Positions 11,987-22,865 of a DNA stretch of 64,000 nucleotides are shown piece by piece. Every line of letters begins with the position of its first letter. The first letter of the stretch is position 1. Made by a program: the position numbers and the translations under genes. Below the pieces are notes generated by a model that was not told the origin of the DNA, did not search any database, and saw nothing but the letters and a program-made list of their open reading frames with translations. Source of the DNA: Bursaphelenchus xylophilus (taxonomy: Eukaryota; Nematoda; Chromadorea; Rhabditida; Aphelenchoididae); the NCBI GenBank assembly GCA_904066235.2, contig CAJFCV020000004.1, forward strand, positions 10,602,001 through 10,666,000, in the 5' to 3' direction.

Positions 11987-12189
11987 GTATATGTTCAAAA
12001 AGTGCATGGACATTTGTTTTCTTCCGCACAGTGCTTTTTTTGAACTTTTTCACATGCTTGCCGCCAGCGCGTTGGTCTTGCACAGTGCAAACCGCCAAAA
12101 GAAATCCAAACCTCAAGTCCGAAGCCCCTGCTGGTAAAAAGTAAGCCGGTCTGTTTTAAAACTTCCGAAAGCTTGCCATGTCCGTACAT

Positions 12190-13046
12190 TAGAAAAAATG
12201 TTTTTGATATTCGCTATGTATAAAACGGCTTTTTACCGCGATTATTTGCTAGGTTTAAATATAATCAAACCTTTGTGCAGTGAACCGCACATGACTAAAA
12301 AAATATGTTATAGAGGGGTTTGTTGTACAGAGGCTTATGTCGACCTAAAATTTGGTTTCGGTTCTTCAAAAATTATACGTTATAGAGAGGTTTTACCGCA
12401 AACCTAAACGGAGCGCAAGTCCCGTTTTGTGCTGACAGTAATTATGCTTACAATTAGCTCAACATGTATCCGTCGGGTTGAACTTGTGATAAAGATAACC
12501 AAGACAGAAGTGAAACATGGCACATTTCATACGAAATGATCCTACGACTGGCTATTATTGCATGCTCCCTGGAGGAATATTTGAACCTAAAGCAACGTAG
12601 TAGTGGGTGGCATCGTTAAAAAATTTACCCAACTCAAAGAACGTTACTTTTACGATTACGTGTTTACTGCGTACGTAATCTACCAAGAGCATACGGTAAG
12701 CGAGTGTAACAAGAATATAAAAGAAGAATTAACAGGGAAAAAGTAAAATATGATGAAATGATCTTGAAAAAGGTCAGCAGGAACTGAAATTTTGCTATGC
12801 AAACAATAAGATTTACGTAACTGTGGTCTCTTTATTCCGTGCCTTGCATAAGCTAATGGCAGATAAAATACTCGAAGTGCGACGCTCAGATTTTCAATCT
12901 GATTTTTTCGCGGCACTGTTCATTTTCTTGACGACAATGCGATTTTCGATGCTGATATTTCTGCCGTACTGTTTCCAGTTCTTCAGCTACGTACAATGTA
13001 TGTATAAGGCTCTGTTTGCAGGTTCAAAGAGAGCAATTTCCTGTTA
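12190..13046. other. Intergenic stretch, almost featureless
   Basis: Only a weak E-type word (ttatagaggggtttgttgtac, near 12310) and an isolated A end (about 12866-12890) are visible. No supported gene. Confidence 0.4.
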
Positions 13047-13183
13047 TCAGTCTGTCGGGAAAATAGTCAGCGCTCTGTCGCATGCCGAGAAAATGCATTG
13101 GGTCGCTGCAAAATCAAATTGTATTTTCCTTCAGCGACCGACTGGCGCAACGACATGCGCTCACTTTTTCCCCAACAGTCTGA
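13047..13183. mobile_element. Family B MITE
   Basis: TCAGTCTGTCGGGAAAATAG with a diverged mirror end CTTTTTCCCCAACAGTCTGA. Confidence 0.75.
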
Positions 13184-13878
13184 AGCTTCAAATGAAGATA
13201 TGCCAGCTTTGTCACCTGCAGGAAGTTTAATTCACTCTGCATCCAAGACAGAACACTAACTGCTTTGTCCTACCTTTGTCTTGCTCATGGCCATCAATTC
13301 TCTGTTTATCAGCAACCCGCAACAAATATTTTGCCCCTCAACAAAGTCCCTGAGTCAGCAGCTATAGCTGACACAAGGACAACTCGTTCGCCTACACTTT
13401 TCCGAACCGAGCCACACCCGATAAAACTGCAATCCCGGCCACACCCTGTTCGCGAACAATTACGAGGCCTCAATTAAAAGCGAGGTGGAGGTTTAACGGC
13501 CGACGTCACTGATAAGCATTTTCGCCGGGGATGCAGCCCTCGGAACGGGGCGATTATCGAAATTTTTGTGCGTCATCACCACCAAATTCATGATGAGTCC
13601 GGGTGCCGTTGGAGCTGCTTCGAATTCCTCAGCGCATCCGCGCCTACAGTTCGAATTTCATGGCTGTAAAAGCAGCTATTTACGGAAATGAAAGGGAGTG
13701 AATGCTGATAAGGCAAAAAGCATTCATTTTTAGATTGCAATGGAAGTTGTTTACAATCTTGTTGGGCAATAAGTACTGTATTTGTTCCGGATTCTTGTGA
13801 TACTGTCATATGAGATGTTGAAGCATGAGTCAGCTCTAGGGGCGTTTGATAAAGACTACCGTAAATTTTGATTAGCTG
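13184..13878. other. Intergenic stretch, nothing recognised
   Basis: Unique-looking sequence with no repeat family and no gene-like frame; a moderately GC-rich patch lies at 13430-13550. Confidence 0.4.
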
Positions 13879-14280
13879 TGTCACGGGTTCCACGTGGATT
13901 CAGGATCCCTATTCTGGGTTCTGTCTAAGAGTCCAATCCTAAATACGACTACAAAAATAATGACAAACGAATAACGATTTTTTGTTAAACTCCGGATTCA
14001 ACGGGATGCTGAACTTGACCAGACAATAAAATCGCAGTAAACAAACAGAAGTATATTTATGGACCAAACCACAATCACAATCGCCGCAGCGCAAAAAATA
14101 CAGACAGAATAATCCATACTTGATTGGAAGACTTCCATTCCTTTTATACCAACTTGTCGGTTGTCCCGTGTGAATCTGAAAACCTCCCACGCCCGCGACT
14201 TGATGACAGGTATGACAAAAACAGTCATTTGGTCAATGTCAAGCAATGTAAATGGTAGGTTCGAATCCTACCGTGGAACC

Positions 14281-14315
14281 GAAGATTGTAGGTTCCAATC
14301 CTGCCGTGGTCGCCA
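14281..14315 (+). other. tRNA-Arg-like 3' half acting as primer-binding site
   Basis: Variable loop, T arm and acceptor strand followed by CCA (..GGTTCCAATCC.. CGTGGTCGCCA). Chromosomal tRNA genes do not encode CCA in nematodes, so this is a primer site or a reverse-transcribed tRNA piece, not a gene. A second T-arm-like block (GGTAGGTTCGAATCCTACC) lies just left, at 14253. Confidence 0.6.
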
Positions 14316-14449
14316 TGTCAAGACCTTATCTAGGTCAAGGAGTGAAGGTCCCTAATTTAGTTGCGATCTAAGATCCCAAGCCCAAAGAATACTATGCAAA
14401 CAAACGATGACAAACGACTAACTAAACCAAGGCAACAGATTTTACAATA

Positions 14450-14603
14450 TCAGTCTGTCGGGAAAATAACGGCGGATGGCGCGCCTCGGAATCGCCCATC
14501 ATCGCTTTGCGACTGCAAGCCGCGGCTTTTGATTTGGTGCGCGATAGCGGCGAGGCGAGACATTTTGATGCGACGATCCGCCGTTATTTTCCCGACAGAC
14601 TAA
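14450..14603. mobile_element. Family B' MITE nested in LTR block
   Basis: Same ends as B, but the core is the B' type (cgcctcggaatcgcccatc ... gcgatagcggcgaggcgagac). It interrupts the LTR-like sequence. Confidence 0.85.
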
Positions 14604-15607
14604 TAAACCCACAATGGTTGACTCCACCAACACAATAGTTGATCAGAAATACGATAGACAAATCAATAATAGACGATTTATTGCTTCCAAACATACAACC
14701 GCCTCAGCGGGCAAAAGACACACAAGAATAAGTTACACTTCTTGATTGGACGATTTCCATTCCTTTTATACCACTTTGTCGGTCATTCCGTGGAAATATG
14801 CAAATTCGCACGCGAAGTCGTGACATCAACAGCGGTTCAAAAAAACAGCCAAAGCACATCAATTCAGCGTGGTTGAAGCTAATTCCTGGTCAAGGTTAAT
14901 CAAAGTGGCATTCCGTTACAAATAGCATTTTGGGGAAAATCTTTGGCTGTTATTTTCTTGGCTGGCCGAGAAAAGGAACAGTCCGCGACAAAATCAAATT
15001 GCTTTTCAATTCAGCGACGGGATTGGCGCAGCCACAGAAGCTCACTATTGGTTAATCGGTAGTGTGAACTTCCGTGTCCACACTGAATTTTCACTGAATT
15101 TCCACAAGCTTTGTGTCGATGCTCAGACCTTCTTACGTTTGATATCAGATGTCAAACGCGCTAAATTGTGAATGCTTGAAGTGCAGAGTTTCTCTAAAAT
15201 TTTTCAGACAATCCGTCCGTCACAACAGCACTTCCCTCGTCAGATGTTCAAAGATCATCTCGATTTGTGAGCACAAGATTCAATTCGCAGATTACTCCCG
15301 TTGATCTTTGTTTAAGAAAGCGGAATGTGCCGACTGATCGCCAAAACCCCTTACCCGACCCATTTGTTGGTGTGCTTAATCGGGTCAGATATCGTACGAG
15401 ATAAACAGCGAGGCACCGGTGTGCCAAAGCTGCCCTGCGGGAAAACACACAAGTTAAAAAAAAGATTGGCAGGCATAACAATATTACCCTACAAACAGTG
15501 TGGAATCACAGTGGAAAAGTCCAGAGGAGTCTGTCGCACTCCGAAGAAATGATTTGTCACTGCGAAAATTGGAAATCGCGCGCGACGTAAGCCAAAAAAA
15601 CAAACTA

Positions 15608-15762
15608 TCGGTCTGTCGGGAAAATAACGGCGGGTCGTTGCAGCAAAATGCCTCGCCTCGCCGCTATCGCGCACCAAATCCCAAGCCGCGGCTTACAGTC
15701 GCAAAGCGATGATGGGCGATTCCGAGGCGCGACGATCCGCCGTTATTTTTCCGACAGACTGA
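15608..15762. mobile_element. Family B' MITE
   Basis: TCGGTCTGTCGGGAAAATAA to CCGACAGACTGA with TA on both sides; core with 'gcagcaaaatgcctcgcctc' and its near mirror. Confidence 0.85.
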
Positions 15763-15789
15763 TAGACCGCTCGAACGCACTTTTCGGGC

Positions 15790-16408
15790 CGGATGCACGG
15801 TGCAAAATGTTTCTTCAAGTTCATGCACAATGCAGAGGCACAAAAAATTTCAAGGACTTTACGCATGGACATTTTCCCCTTTCGCACAGTGCATTTTGAA
15901 CCTTTTCCCAAGTCTGTCGCTAACGCACACTTCTCTTTTCACACCTTGCAAATCTCGAAAAACAGTTTGCACTGTGCAAATGTTTGGGCGAAACTGCGAC
16001 AACGCAGTTGGAAAGAGTTTATGTCGCGGCGATATTTCCCATGCACGGTGCAAAAAAACAAGCAAAAGGGGAGATGCACGGAGCAAAAAAACAAACAAAA
16101 GGTGAAATGTGCGGTGCGAAAAGCGAGGTTTTCTTGTCGCGTCCCGCACCGTGCACAAAAAACCCCTTCGTGCACAGTGCATTTCGCTTTTTTGGTGTTT
16201 GCACCGTGCATGGGAAGCATCGCCGCGACACAAGCTCTTTCCAACAGCGTTGTCGCGGTTTTGCTGAAAAATTTGCACAGTGCAAACGGTCTTTGCGTTT
16301 TGCGCTGTGCGAAAAAGAAAAAATGCACGGTGCGTTAGCGAGAAACGTGAAGAAAGCTTCAACTTTCATCTCTGCACAGTAAGGAAGCGAAAAAAATGTC
16401 CATGCACT
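15790..16408. repeat. Large palindrome of D' sequence
   Basis: Arms of roughly 180-200 bp (about 15866-16052 and 16193-16408) pair with each other; the middle contains several GCACGGTGC-type words. Both strands show long open frames here, but only as a result of the symmetrical, stop-poor repeat; the peptides are mirror translations of each other. Confidence 0.75.
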
Positions 16409-16739
16409 TTATGAAAATAATATTAATATTACGGTCAAGCACTGGTCAAATGACACATGATTCAGAGCGGTTTGATAAACAAATACAATTAGCATTCACT
16501 CTACACCCAAATTCCACAATTTTTAAACCGCTTATCAGTTCTCCAAATGAAAAAAGAATTGTTCGTTGAGAGCCACGCCAAAAGTTTTTCGGCCAACGCC
16601 CAACGAAGGTTATCAGACATTGATTTTGATACTGTAAAGTGGAGCGGGTTTTTCCGGACCTGTCCATGTTTGTGATGACCATTATGTTTTGCAAAATACA
16701 ACTCAAAGTACAGAGTTTTTTACACCGCAACCCAATATA

Positions 16740-16888
16740 TCAGTCTGTCGGGAAAATAACGCGGATCGTCGCATCGGAACGTCTCGCCTCACCGCTATCG
16801 CGCACCAAATCTCCAGCTGCGGCCGCCGTCGCAAAGCGATGATGGGCGCGAGGCGCGACGATCCGCCGTTATTTTCCCGACACACTGA
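16740..16888. mobile_element. Family B' MITE
   Basis: TCAGTCTGTCGGGAAAATAA / TTATTTTCCCGACACACTGA between TA duplicates; B' core. Confidence 0.85.
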
Positions 16889-17081
16889 TACATAGAACAA
16901 AAATGTCCCCCGCCCACTTCTGAGTTGAGTTTTGTCCAAACGAAATGTTGCATTTGGCAAAAAAAATAAAATAATTCCAAAAAAAAGTATGTTTTTGGGC
17001 GGAAAAACAAAAAAAAAATTTTTACTGGGTGAGCGAAGTCCCAAAAGGAAGCGGGAGACTCCCTGGGTTGCCGTGCGGCGC

Positions 17082-17119
17082 AGCGACATTGTGCGTATTA
17101 TGTTCCCGACAGACTGATA
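17082..17119. repeat. Family B right end only
   Basis: 'gcgcagcgacattgtgcg' followed by ATTATGTTCCCGACAGACTGA. The left part is replaced by unrelated sequence that also occurs at 34380-34560 (gcggaaac..ggcgggagactccctgggttgccgtgcg). Confidence 0.6.
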
Positions 17120-17325
17120 AAATTTCTTTTTTCTGCATGCACTTTGCAGCATCATGCCTAAGCTTGACCCACCTTGCATCGAATTTTGTTTGCCTCAACA
17201 TTCCTTTTTAATACACTTGCCGAAGCTCTGCCAACAGATCGCTGAAAGAAGCTAAAGACACGCTCTTTTAGCAGATAAAAACATGATCGTCTACGGTAAT
17301 GAATACCACTAACTTCTACACGCAA

Positions 17326-20300
17326 TTATTTTATTTGAGAATTTAGCATCTTGAAGTAGATTTCGGTGTTCTTTTTCGATCCGTGTTCGAGTTCACGTAG
17401 TCGACGATCGTTTTCCATTTTGCGGATGCACCAAAGATACGTGATGATGCATGTTGTTATGCCGATTGTGAGAACCTGAAAATAGCTTCAGCTGACAGTG
17501 AATTAGAAGCGATTCAAAAAGATTGTGGGTGTTGTGGAGCGTCGAACGTCTCCACAATTCCCACAGAAATTAGCATAAACCAACTCATATAAAAGCAACG
17601 TCTCGTCACCAATTCTTAGAACATTGTCTCATTTTCCTTTTCTTTGTTTGCGGTCTCAATAAACCCTATTCTACAAAAAACTAAACCTGTGCCGATTCTC
17701 AATACCTACATATAAGGCGCGTGCGTTCTACAGGGTGTTTCAAGAAATTCCCCGGAAAGCAATCGTCAATTTCTCGGCGCTCAGCCACGATATCCAAAAA
17801 ATTTTTTATGCAGTTGAAAGAAGGTTATGGGCGGTTTTTTGCCTAAAAAGATTTTTTTTCTACGCCGACGCGGAATGCAGTGTATTCGGCGAAGACTTTT
17901 GATCGCTTTTTTGGTCATCACACACATCTTAAACGATTTTTTGTGGTTTCTGATGGCTGAAATGCGGATAATTTACTGATTTTTGTGCTTATCAAGCGTT
18001 CGGCAAAGGTATGGCAGCCGCTAGCCATATCTTAACTCAGATACGGATCAGAAATGGCCCAACGCAATTTTTATTGTCTGGCAACTATTTTCTGCGGGTA
18101 TCGTATACCCTCCAAAATTTTGTGGTCAAGCCTTGGCAGATGTCTAGCCATCACGGAACCACTTGGGGCACCAGAAAACAACAAAAAAAAATTTGTTTAA
18201 ATTTCTCTTTGTCCTGCTGCTTCAAACATCCGCGCGGTGTGCTCCCACTTTATCGATATTGCAGCGACTGCACTGCACTGTGCAGTCGCTAAATGGGATC
18301 GCATAGCGTTATACCCTGCCTCCTGATCCATTGTGCAAAAAATCTGAAGACTTTCCGGATGCTGCAGTGTCACAGTAAAGCGTTTAAGATGTGTGTGATG
18401 ACCAAAAAAGCGATCAAAAGTCTTCGCCGAATACACTGCATTCCGCGTTGGCGTAGAAAAAAATTTTTTTAGGCAAAAAACCGCCCATAACCTTCTTTCT
18501 ACTGCAAAAAAAATTTTTTGGATATCGTGGCTGAGCGCCGAGAAATCGACGATTGCTTTCCGGGGAATTTCTTGAAACACCCTGTACTTCTCTTCGGACT
18601 TCCTCGCAGAAAACCCGCATTTCTTGTCTGTGGTCCCGCTAGACAAGAAACGCGCAATTCTTGTCTAAAATTGCGTAACATTGCGCAATATTGCGCAATT
18701 TTCTGCTCTCTCCCCGTGAAGATTTTTTTCTTTTTTTCTCTGCTCAGCCAAGAATTGCGCATTTCTTGTCTAGCGGGCCCACAGACAAGAAATGCGGGTT
18801 TTCTGCGAGGAAGTCCGAAGAGATGTAGAACGCACGCGCCTTATATCTACGTTTGATCTTCCAGTTCAGTGGGAACATCAGAGCATGACTGAGATGTGAG
18901 GGATTGAGATATTGTCCCATATTGCCCTATAGAATATAAAGCTCATCTTCCGTTTTACGTATATAAGACCACAGGTACCTTCTTACCCCGTTCACCAACA
19001 TGATTCCGACCATAAAAGCCTTCGGATCGCTGTCGTAGCCATACGCCGACCGAAAAGAAGAGCTCAGCGTCAAGTAAACCAAATAAAAAGCAGAGTGAAT
19101 CAGTGAAATCGGCAGAACCAGTCGACTCGTCAAGTAATTTTCAGACTTTTGAAACGACTTTGACAACGAATAGTCCGTATATATTCTGAAGCAGCTCCTA
19201 AATCACGATATGTTGACACAAGCAGGGCTTACGTTTGTTTTTGGTCGCGGCGATTTATCCACCACAGGCCAATGTCGCCGGCTGTGATGAGAAGCTCGAG
19301 TGGAAGTAGGCAAGTCAGCATTTTCCTGACGCGTCCTTGGTTCTCGGGAACGGTCGCGTTGCAGTACGCCAACTTGCCGAACATATTGTCCACAGCAAAG
19401 ATATTGTAGTCGATGACTGCGCCCACAACCCACTGAAGATAAAAGTAGTTACTAGACCGTCCGCAATGTCACTAGAGTGAACTAGAGTGAGTCTTTGCTT
19501 TTGCACTGTTCAGGGAAGTCGGGGTGTGGGCGACAGCCAAAAAAAGCCAATTGCACGGTGCAATAAGCAACAATTTGCACAGCGCAAAGTAAGTTTTTGT
19601 TTTCGCAGAGTGCATATCGCAAACATCACATCAGCGACTTTGTGGACGGGCTGCAATGGCGGACCTGGGTAGTGGCAAAAAACGTACTAGTCCGTCCGGA
19701 AAGTCGCCGGACGGAAATCGGCGACATGCACTCCGCGAAAACGAAAGTTCACTTTGCACTGTGCAATTTCTTGCCTTTTGCACAGTGCAATAAGCTTTTT
19801 TCGGTTGTCGCTCGCACCCTGAGTTTTTTCGCACAGTGCATGTCGCCGATTTCCGTCCGGCGACTTTCCGGAAGGACTAGCACAATTGTGCATCCGGGAA
19901 GTATCAAAAACGCAGGAAAATCCCTCCCTCTCCAACTAAAGCATCTGTTTTGAAAAGCTTTTTATGAAGCCCTTTTCTTCATAAACAGAGCGTGCGCTTT
20001 TGACGCTGGAGTCTTTCACTTGAATAAGGAGGTATTCTGCTACATTTTTCATGCTTCCGGATGTAAAATGGTACCTTTTCGAAGTGCGCCGATTTTGCTG
20101 CGTTTTTGATACCTACCGGATGCAAAACAGTACGTCTCTTTTGCCGCTAAATCAGATCCGGTACGTAGTATTCGTTTGTCGGGAAAACAATGAGCACATT
20201 TGGGCTGCGCCGATCGCGAAGTGAAAAGCAATTTGATTTTGCCGCGGCACAATTCATTTTCCTTGGGTGCAAAGCGCTATTTGATGCGACATTGCGATCA

Positions 20301-21235
20301 TCATTTTCCCGACAGACTGATACTATAGAAAAACACATAAAACGGCAAAGCTCATAGATCTGCTCACATACCAGCCCGATCATTGTCATCATCCCCATGC
20401 ACTTTCCCCTTCGTTCGTAATCCTCCGAGCACCTAGTGGCTAGCGTTCTCTCGAGCAACGCCGCGGCGTGAGCTAACGTCATGGCTGGAATCGCCCATAG
20501 AATCGGACCCCGAATCAAAAAGCATTCCCAAACGGTAAAAATATTGGAGCAGTAATCGGACAAAAAGGTCAGTCGCCAGATCATGTAGAAACAAGAACCG
20601 ATATCGAACAGCAGTTGGGATGCGACGATAAACCAGATGTTGTAGAGGAGAAGCTAGAAGTGAAAGAGTGGAGTAAGCAATCATACCAAATCTTCGGGTC
20701 GACGACAGTTCGACAAACGTAAAATTGATGGATACTAGGCGTAGGGCAGGCGGAAAACCAAAAAAAAACTGTACCAGGCTGTCGGCAAAATAATGACTGC
20801 TCTTTCGCTTCGCATTTCGCATCGCCGCCGAGAAAATGAATTGTTTCGCGACAAAATCACACTGCTTTTCACTTCAGCGACGCGATTGGCCCAGCGGCAT
20901 TGCTCTCACTATTTTCCCGGCTCAAGGAGGTACCTACGAAGCCTATAAAAGCCGTTGGAACTGTCGTTGACCCAAAATCATAGAGCTAACACTGAAAAGG
21001 AAGGTTTAATCTTTCCCCCGGCAAGCCTTAACACAAAGAACGCTGAATAACAAGTGCATACCTTGAAATTAAAATGCAATGACGACGTAATTACCCGTTC
21101 TTTCCGCGTCACGGCCGTATAGACCAACATGACGAACGCCGGAATGCACAGGCCCGCCGACGCGGCTTCACTGGCTCTCAATGGCAGGTAAACCCGATAT
21201 TCCTCAGATTCTTTGCATAAAACTGTAGAATACAT
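17326..21235 (-). CDS. Sra/Srab-like serpentine chemoreceptor, gene 1 of 5
   Basis: Five exons on the - strand: 21235-21062, 20653-20372, 19432-19233, 19197-18987 and 17475-17326. They make 338 residues, a normal length for nematode seven-helix Sra/Srab receptors. Hydrophobic segments lie near residues 21-44, 60-82, 100-125, 145-170, 195-215, 245-270 and 288-312. Family-type marks are LHFNFK at the end of exon 1, ER..AT....YE after the third helix (126-138), and ENYLTSRL before the sixth. The C-terminal tail is charged (KKNTEIYFKMLN). Introns are in phases 0, 0, 2, 0; intron 3 is 35 nt. Exon 4 could instead start at 19185, four codons shorter; the longer form matches genes 4 and 5. Intron 4 (1.5 kb) holds nested palindromes. 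AATAAA overlaps the end of the coding region. Expected role: G-protein-coupled chemosensor in neuronal membrane; ligand unknown. Confidence 0.87.
17522..17711 (+). mobile_element. Possible short solo LTR in intron 4 of receptor gene 1
   Basis: Begins TGTGGGTG, contains ATATAAAAG (about 17600) and later AATAAA, and ends CCTACA: LTR layout on the + strand. No target duplication is evident. Confidence 0.3.
17708..18848. mobile_element. Nested palindromic DNA elements
   Basis: Inner element 17731-18584 (854 bp) has 210-bp inverted arms starting CAGGGTGTTTCAAGAAATTC and TA on both sides, as in Tc1/mariner-type MITEs. A second palindrome (18589-18823, TCTCTTCGGACTTCCTCGC and mirror) lies next to it. 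Both sit between outer inverted blocks (ATAAGGCGCGTGCGTTCTA). A related single arm is at 56683-56897. Confidence 0.75.
19687..19880. mobile_element. Family D element
   Basis: Ends CTAGTCCGTCCGGAAAGTCG and mirror; core with four GCACTGTGC/GCACAGTGC words. In intron 2 of receptor gene 1. A decayed sister block fills 19490-19680, and C fragments follow at 19890-19945 and 20042-20130. Confidence 0.75.
20171..20320. mobile_element. Family B MITE (intron 2, receptor gene 1)
   Basis: TTCGTTTGTCGGGAAAACAA at one end, ATTTTCCCGACAGACTGATA at the other. Confidence 0.8.
20773..20922. mobile_element. Family B MITE (intron 1, receptor gene 1)
   Basis: CAGGCTGTCGGCAAAATAAT to CACTATTTTCCCGGCTC; both ends diverged, so an old insertion. 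Confidence 0.7.
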
Positions 21236-21294
21236 TCTTCAGGGGTTGAAGCTGGAAACGAAAATCTCACAAATTGTGTAATCACAAAAAAATA

Positions 21295-21450
21295 AATAGA
21301 AGGATTTCTAAGACGTTTGGACAGTACAAACGGGTTTTTCGTCGTTTGCACGGTGCGCAAAGGGAAAAATGCACTGTGCTTTGGCGACAAGCAAGAAGAG
21401 AGAAGGTCCAAATGCACTGTGCAAAACAAAAAAATGTCCGTGCACTTTAT
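21295..21450. repeat. D' block upstream of receptor gene 1
   Basis: Three GCACTGTGC/GCACGGTGC words, ending gcactttatgaaaat. No B element adjoins here. Confidence 0.55.
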
Positions 21451-21849
21451 GAAAATACTAATATGCACGTAACCGGAGACTGTACATATAACCGGATGCA
21501 AAGACAAAAATTGCAAACAGTAAAGTGATTGTTCAAACATGAATTTCACTATATTTTTTCCGCGTTATTAATGGTACTGTAGACGGAGAAATTTTCGGGC
21601 ACTGGCCCTATAAAAGAACTGGACCAAATTTGGAAGAACGCAATGTTCAGCACCCCGAGAGTTCCCTTGTCAGACAAAATGAAAAAAATATTAATAAAGG
21701 CAGCATTATTTACAAAAATAATGTCAACGCCGAAAACAAAGTCAGCGTCTGTGGCCCCGAATATTAAATAGTATTTTCATAAAGCGCGTAGACTTTTCGT
21801 CGGGAGAGCAAGTGCATTGTGCAAGTCTCAGTTTGCATGTGCACTTTTT

Positions 21850-21995
21850 CCAGTCTGTCGGGAAAAAAAATGAGCGCAATTTCGCTGCGCCGGTCGCGTC
21901 GCAAAATTGAAAAGCAATCTGATTTTGCCGCGGGACAATTGGGCCATGCGATGCGGTTTTGCCGCTGAAGTACTCATTATTTTCCCGACAAGCTG
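21850..21995. mobile_element. Family B MITE
   Basis: CAGTCTGTCGGGAAAAAAAA to TATTTTCCCGACAAGCTGA; a D' block (attttcataaagcgcgtag) lies just left. Confidence 0.8.
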
Positions 21996-22158
21996 ATGGT
22001 TTTTAAACATCAAAATACCGCCGAGAGCGTTGTCCAACTGTTAGCATTTGTGGCTTACGCACAGTGCATAAGCGACAAACAAGGGAAGCAAGGAAAATGC
22101 ACTGTGCGTTCGCGATAAAAGGCAAAAAAGTCTACGCATTTTATGAAAGTGTTTACTA

Positions 22159-22309
22159 TCAGTCTGTCGGGAAAATAATGAGCATTCTGTCGCATCAGCA
22201 ATCGCATCGCCACCGAGAAAATGAACTGTGTCGTGACAAAATAAATTTCGATTTAAGTATAGCGACACGACACAGCGACATTTTGCTCATTATTTTCCCG
22301 GCAGACTAA
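22159..22309. mobile_element. Family B MITE joined to D' block
   Basis: Ends TCAGTCTGTCGGGAAAATAA and TTATTTTCCCGGCAGACTAA. The D' block at 22050-22157 finishes 'cgcattttatgaaagtgttta' exactly at the element border. Confidence 0.85.
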
Positions 22310-22319
22310 TACGTAAATC

Positions 22320-22418
22320 CTAGTAAACAGCCCTTGAAACCTTGCCTTCAGTGCTGCCCATTTCGAAAACCACTGCATATTCGTTTTCGTAGGGAATGCA
22401 CTGGAACTCGCGACAAAC
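22320..22418 (-). other. Orphan exon-like frame
   Basis: After a good acceptor (TTTCGCAG) the - strand reads 32 protein-like codons (VCREFQCIPYENEY.. EMGSTEGK) to a TAG stop. Composition is balanced and two Cys are present. I find no upstream exon or start to pair it with, and no family match. It may be the last exon of a lost gene. Confidence 0.3.
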
Positions 22419-22865
22419 CTGCGAAACGTTTAATTAATAATAAATTCATACACCTTGCACTATGGAACTTATAATTATTCTAGTTGCGCGCACGTTTCTT
22501 CTCAAACTCTCAAACACGGAGTCCTGCTATGTTCTCAAACGTTCTCAAACATAGCAACGAGAGATGACAGCATTTCGTACTTCAGGTTTAACTGAATAAG
22601 TCGATTATCGATATTGGATTAGTCTTATATGTCGAGTTTTGGCGCGCCCACCAGGTTTTGTCACTGTGCTGTGGGCATAAATTCAAAAAGAATGATGAAA
22701 ACGTGCTACGTTACAGGTGCTAACGTCGTTGAATTGGTGGGTTCAGAACCCGCAAAACGTACCTGTTGTTCATGTCGTTTGCGCTAGAAATGGTATTCAT
22801 TTTACAGCACACGTAGTCAGGAACCATCAACCGTAATATTATAAATGTCGCCAGTTTCTTTGCAA

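Larger units (their letters stand above)
13879..14920 (-). mobile_element. Degenerate miniature LTR element (TRIM-like)
   Basis: Read on the - strand, a first LTR-like block (14920 to 14316) starts TGTAACGG, has TATAAAAGG, later AATAAA, and ends ..GACA. The next bases, TGGCGACCACGGCAGGATTG, are complementary to a tRNA-Arg 3' end including CCA. A second, diverged LTR-like block follows (about 14240 to 13879): same order, same TATAAAAGGAATGGAA word, end ..TGACA. No gag or pol frame lies between them. A B' MITE interrupts the first LTR. Solo decay of a longer element is the alternative reading. Confidence 0.6.

Noticed and set aside
14253..14315. A tRNA gene
   Set aside because: The T arms are perfect, but no D arm, anticodon arm or matching 5' acceptor strand lies at the right distance, and CCA is encoded; a primer site fits better.
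15793..16382. Several 100-180-codon Cys/Lys-rich frames on both strands
   Set aside because: They follow the GCAC(A/G)GTGC repeat and mirror each other across the palindrome.
18011..18646. Frames inside the 17.7-18.6 kb palindrome as a mariner transposase
   Set aside because: No helix-turn-helix or DD(E/D) signature can be seen; the frames overlap the inverted arms.
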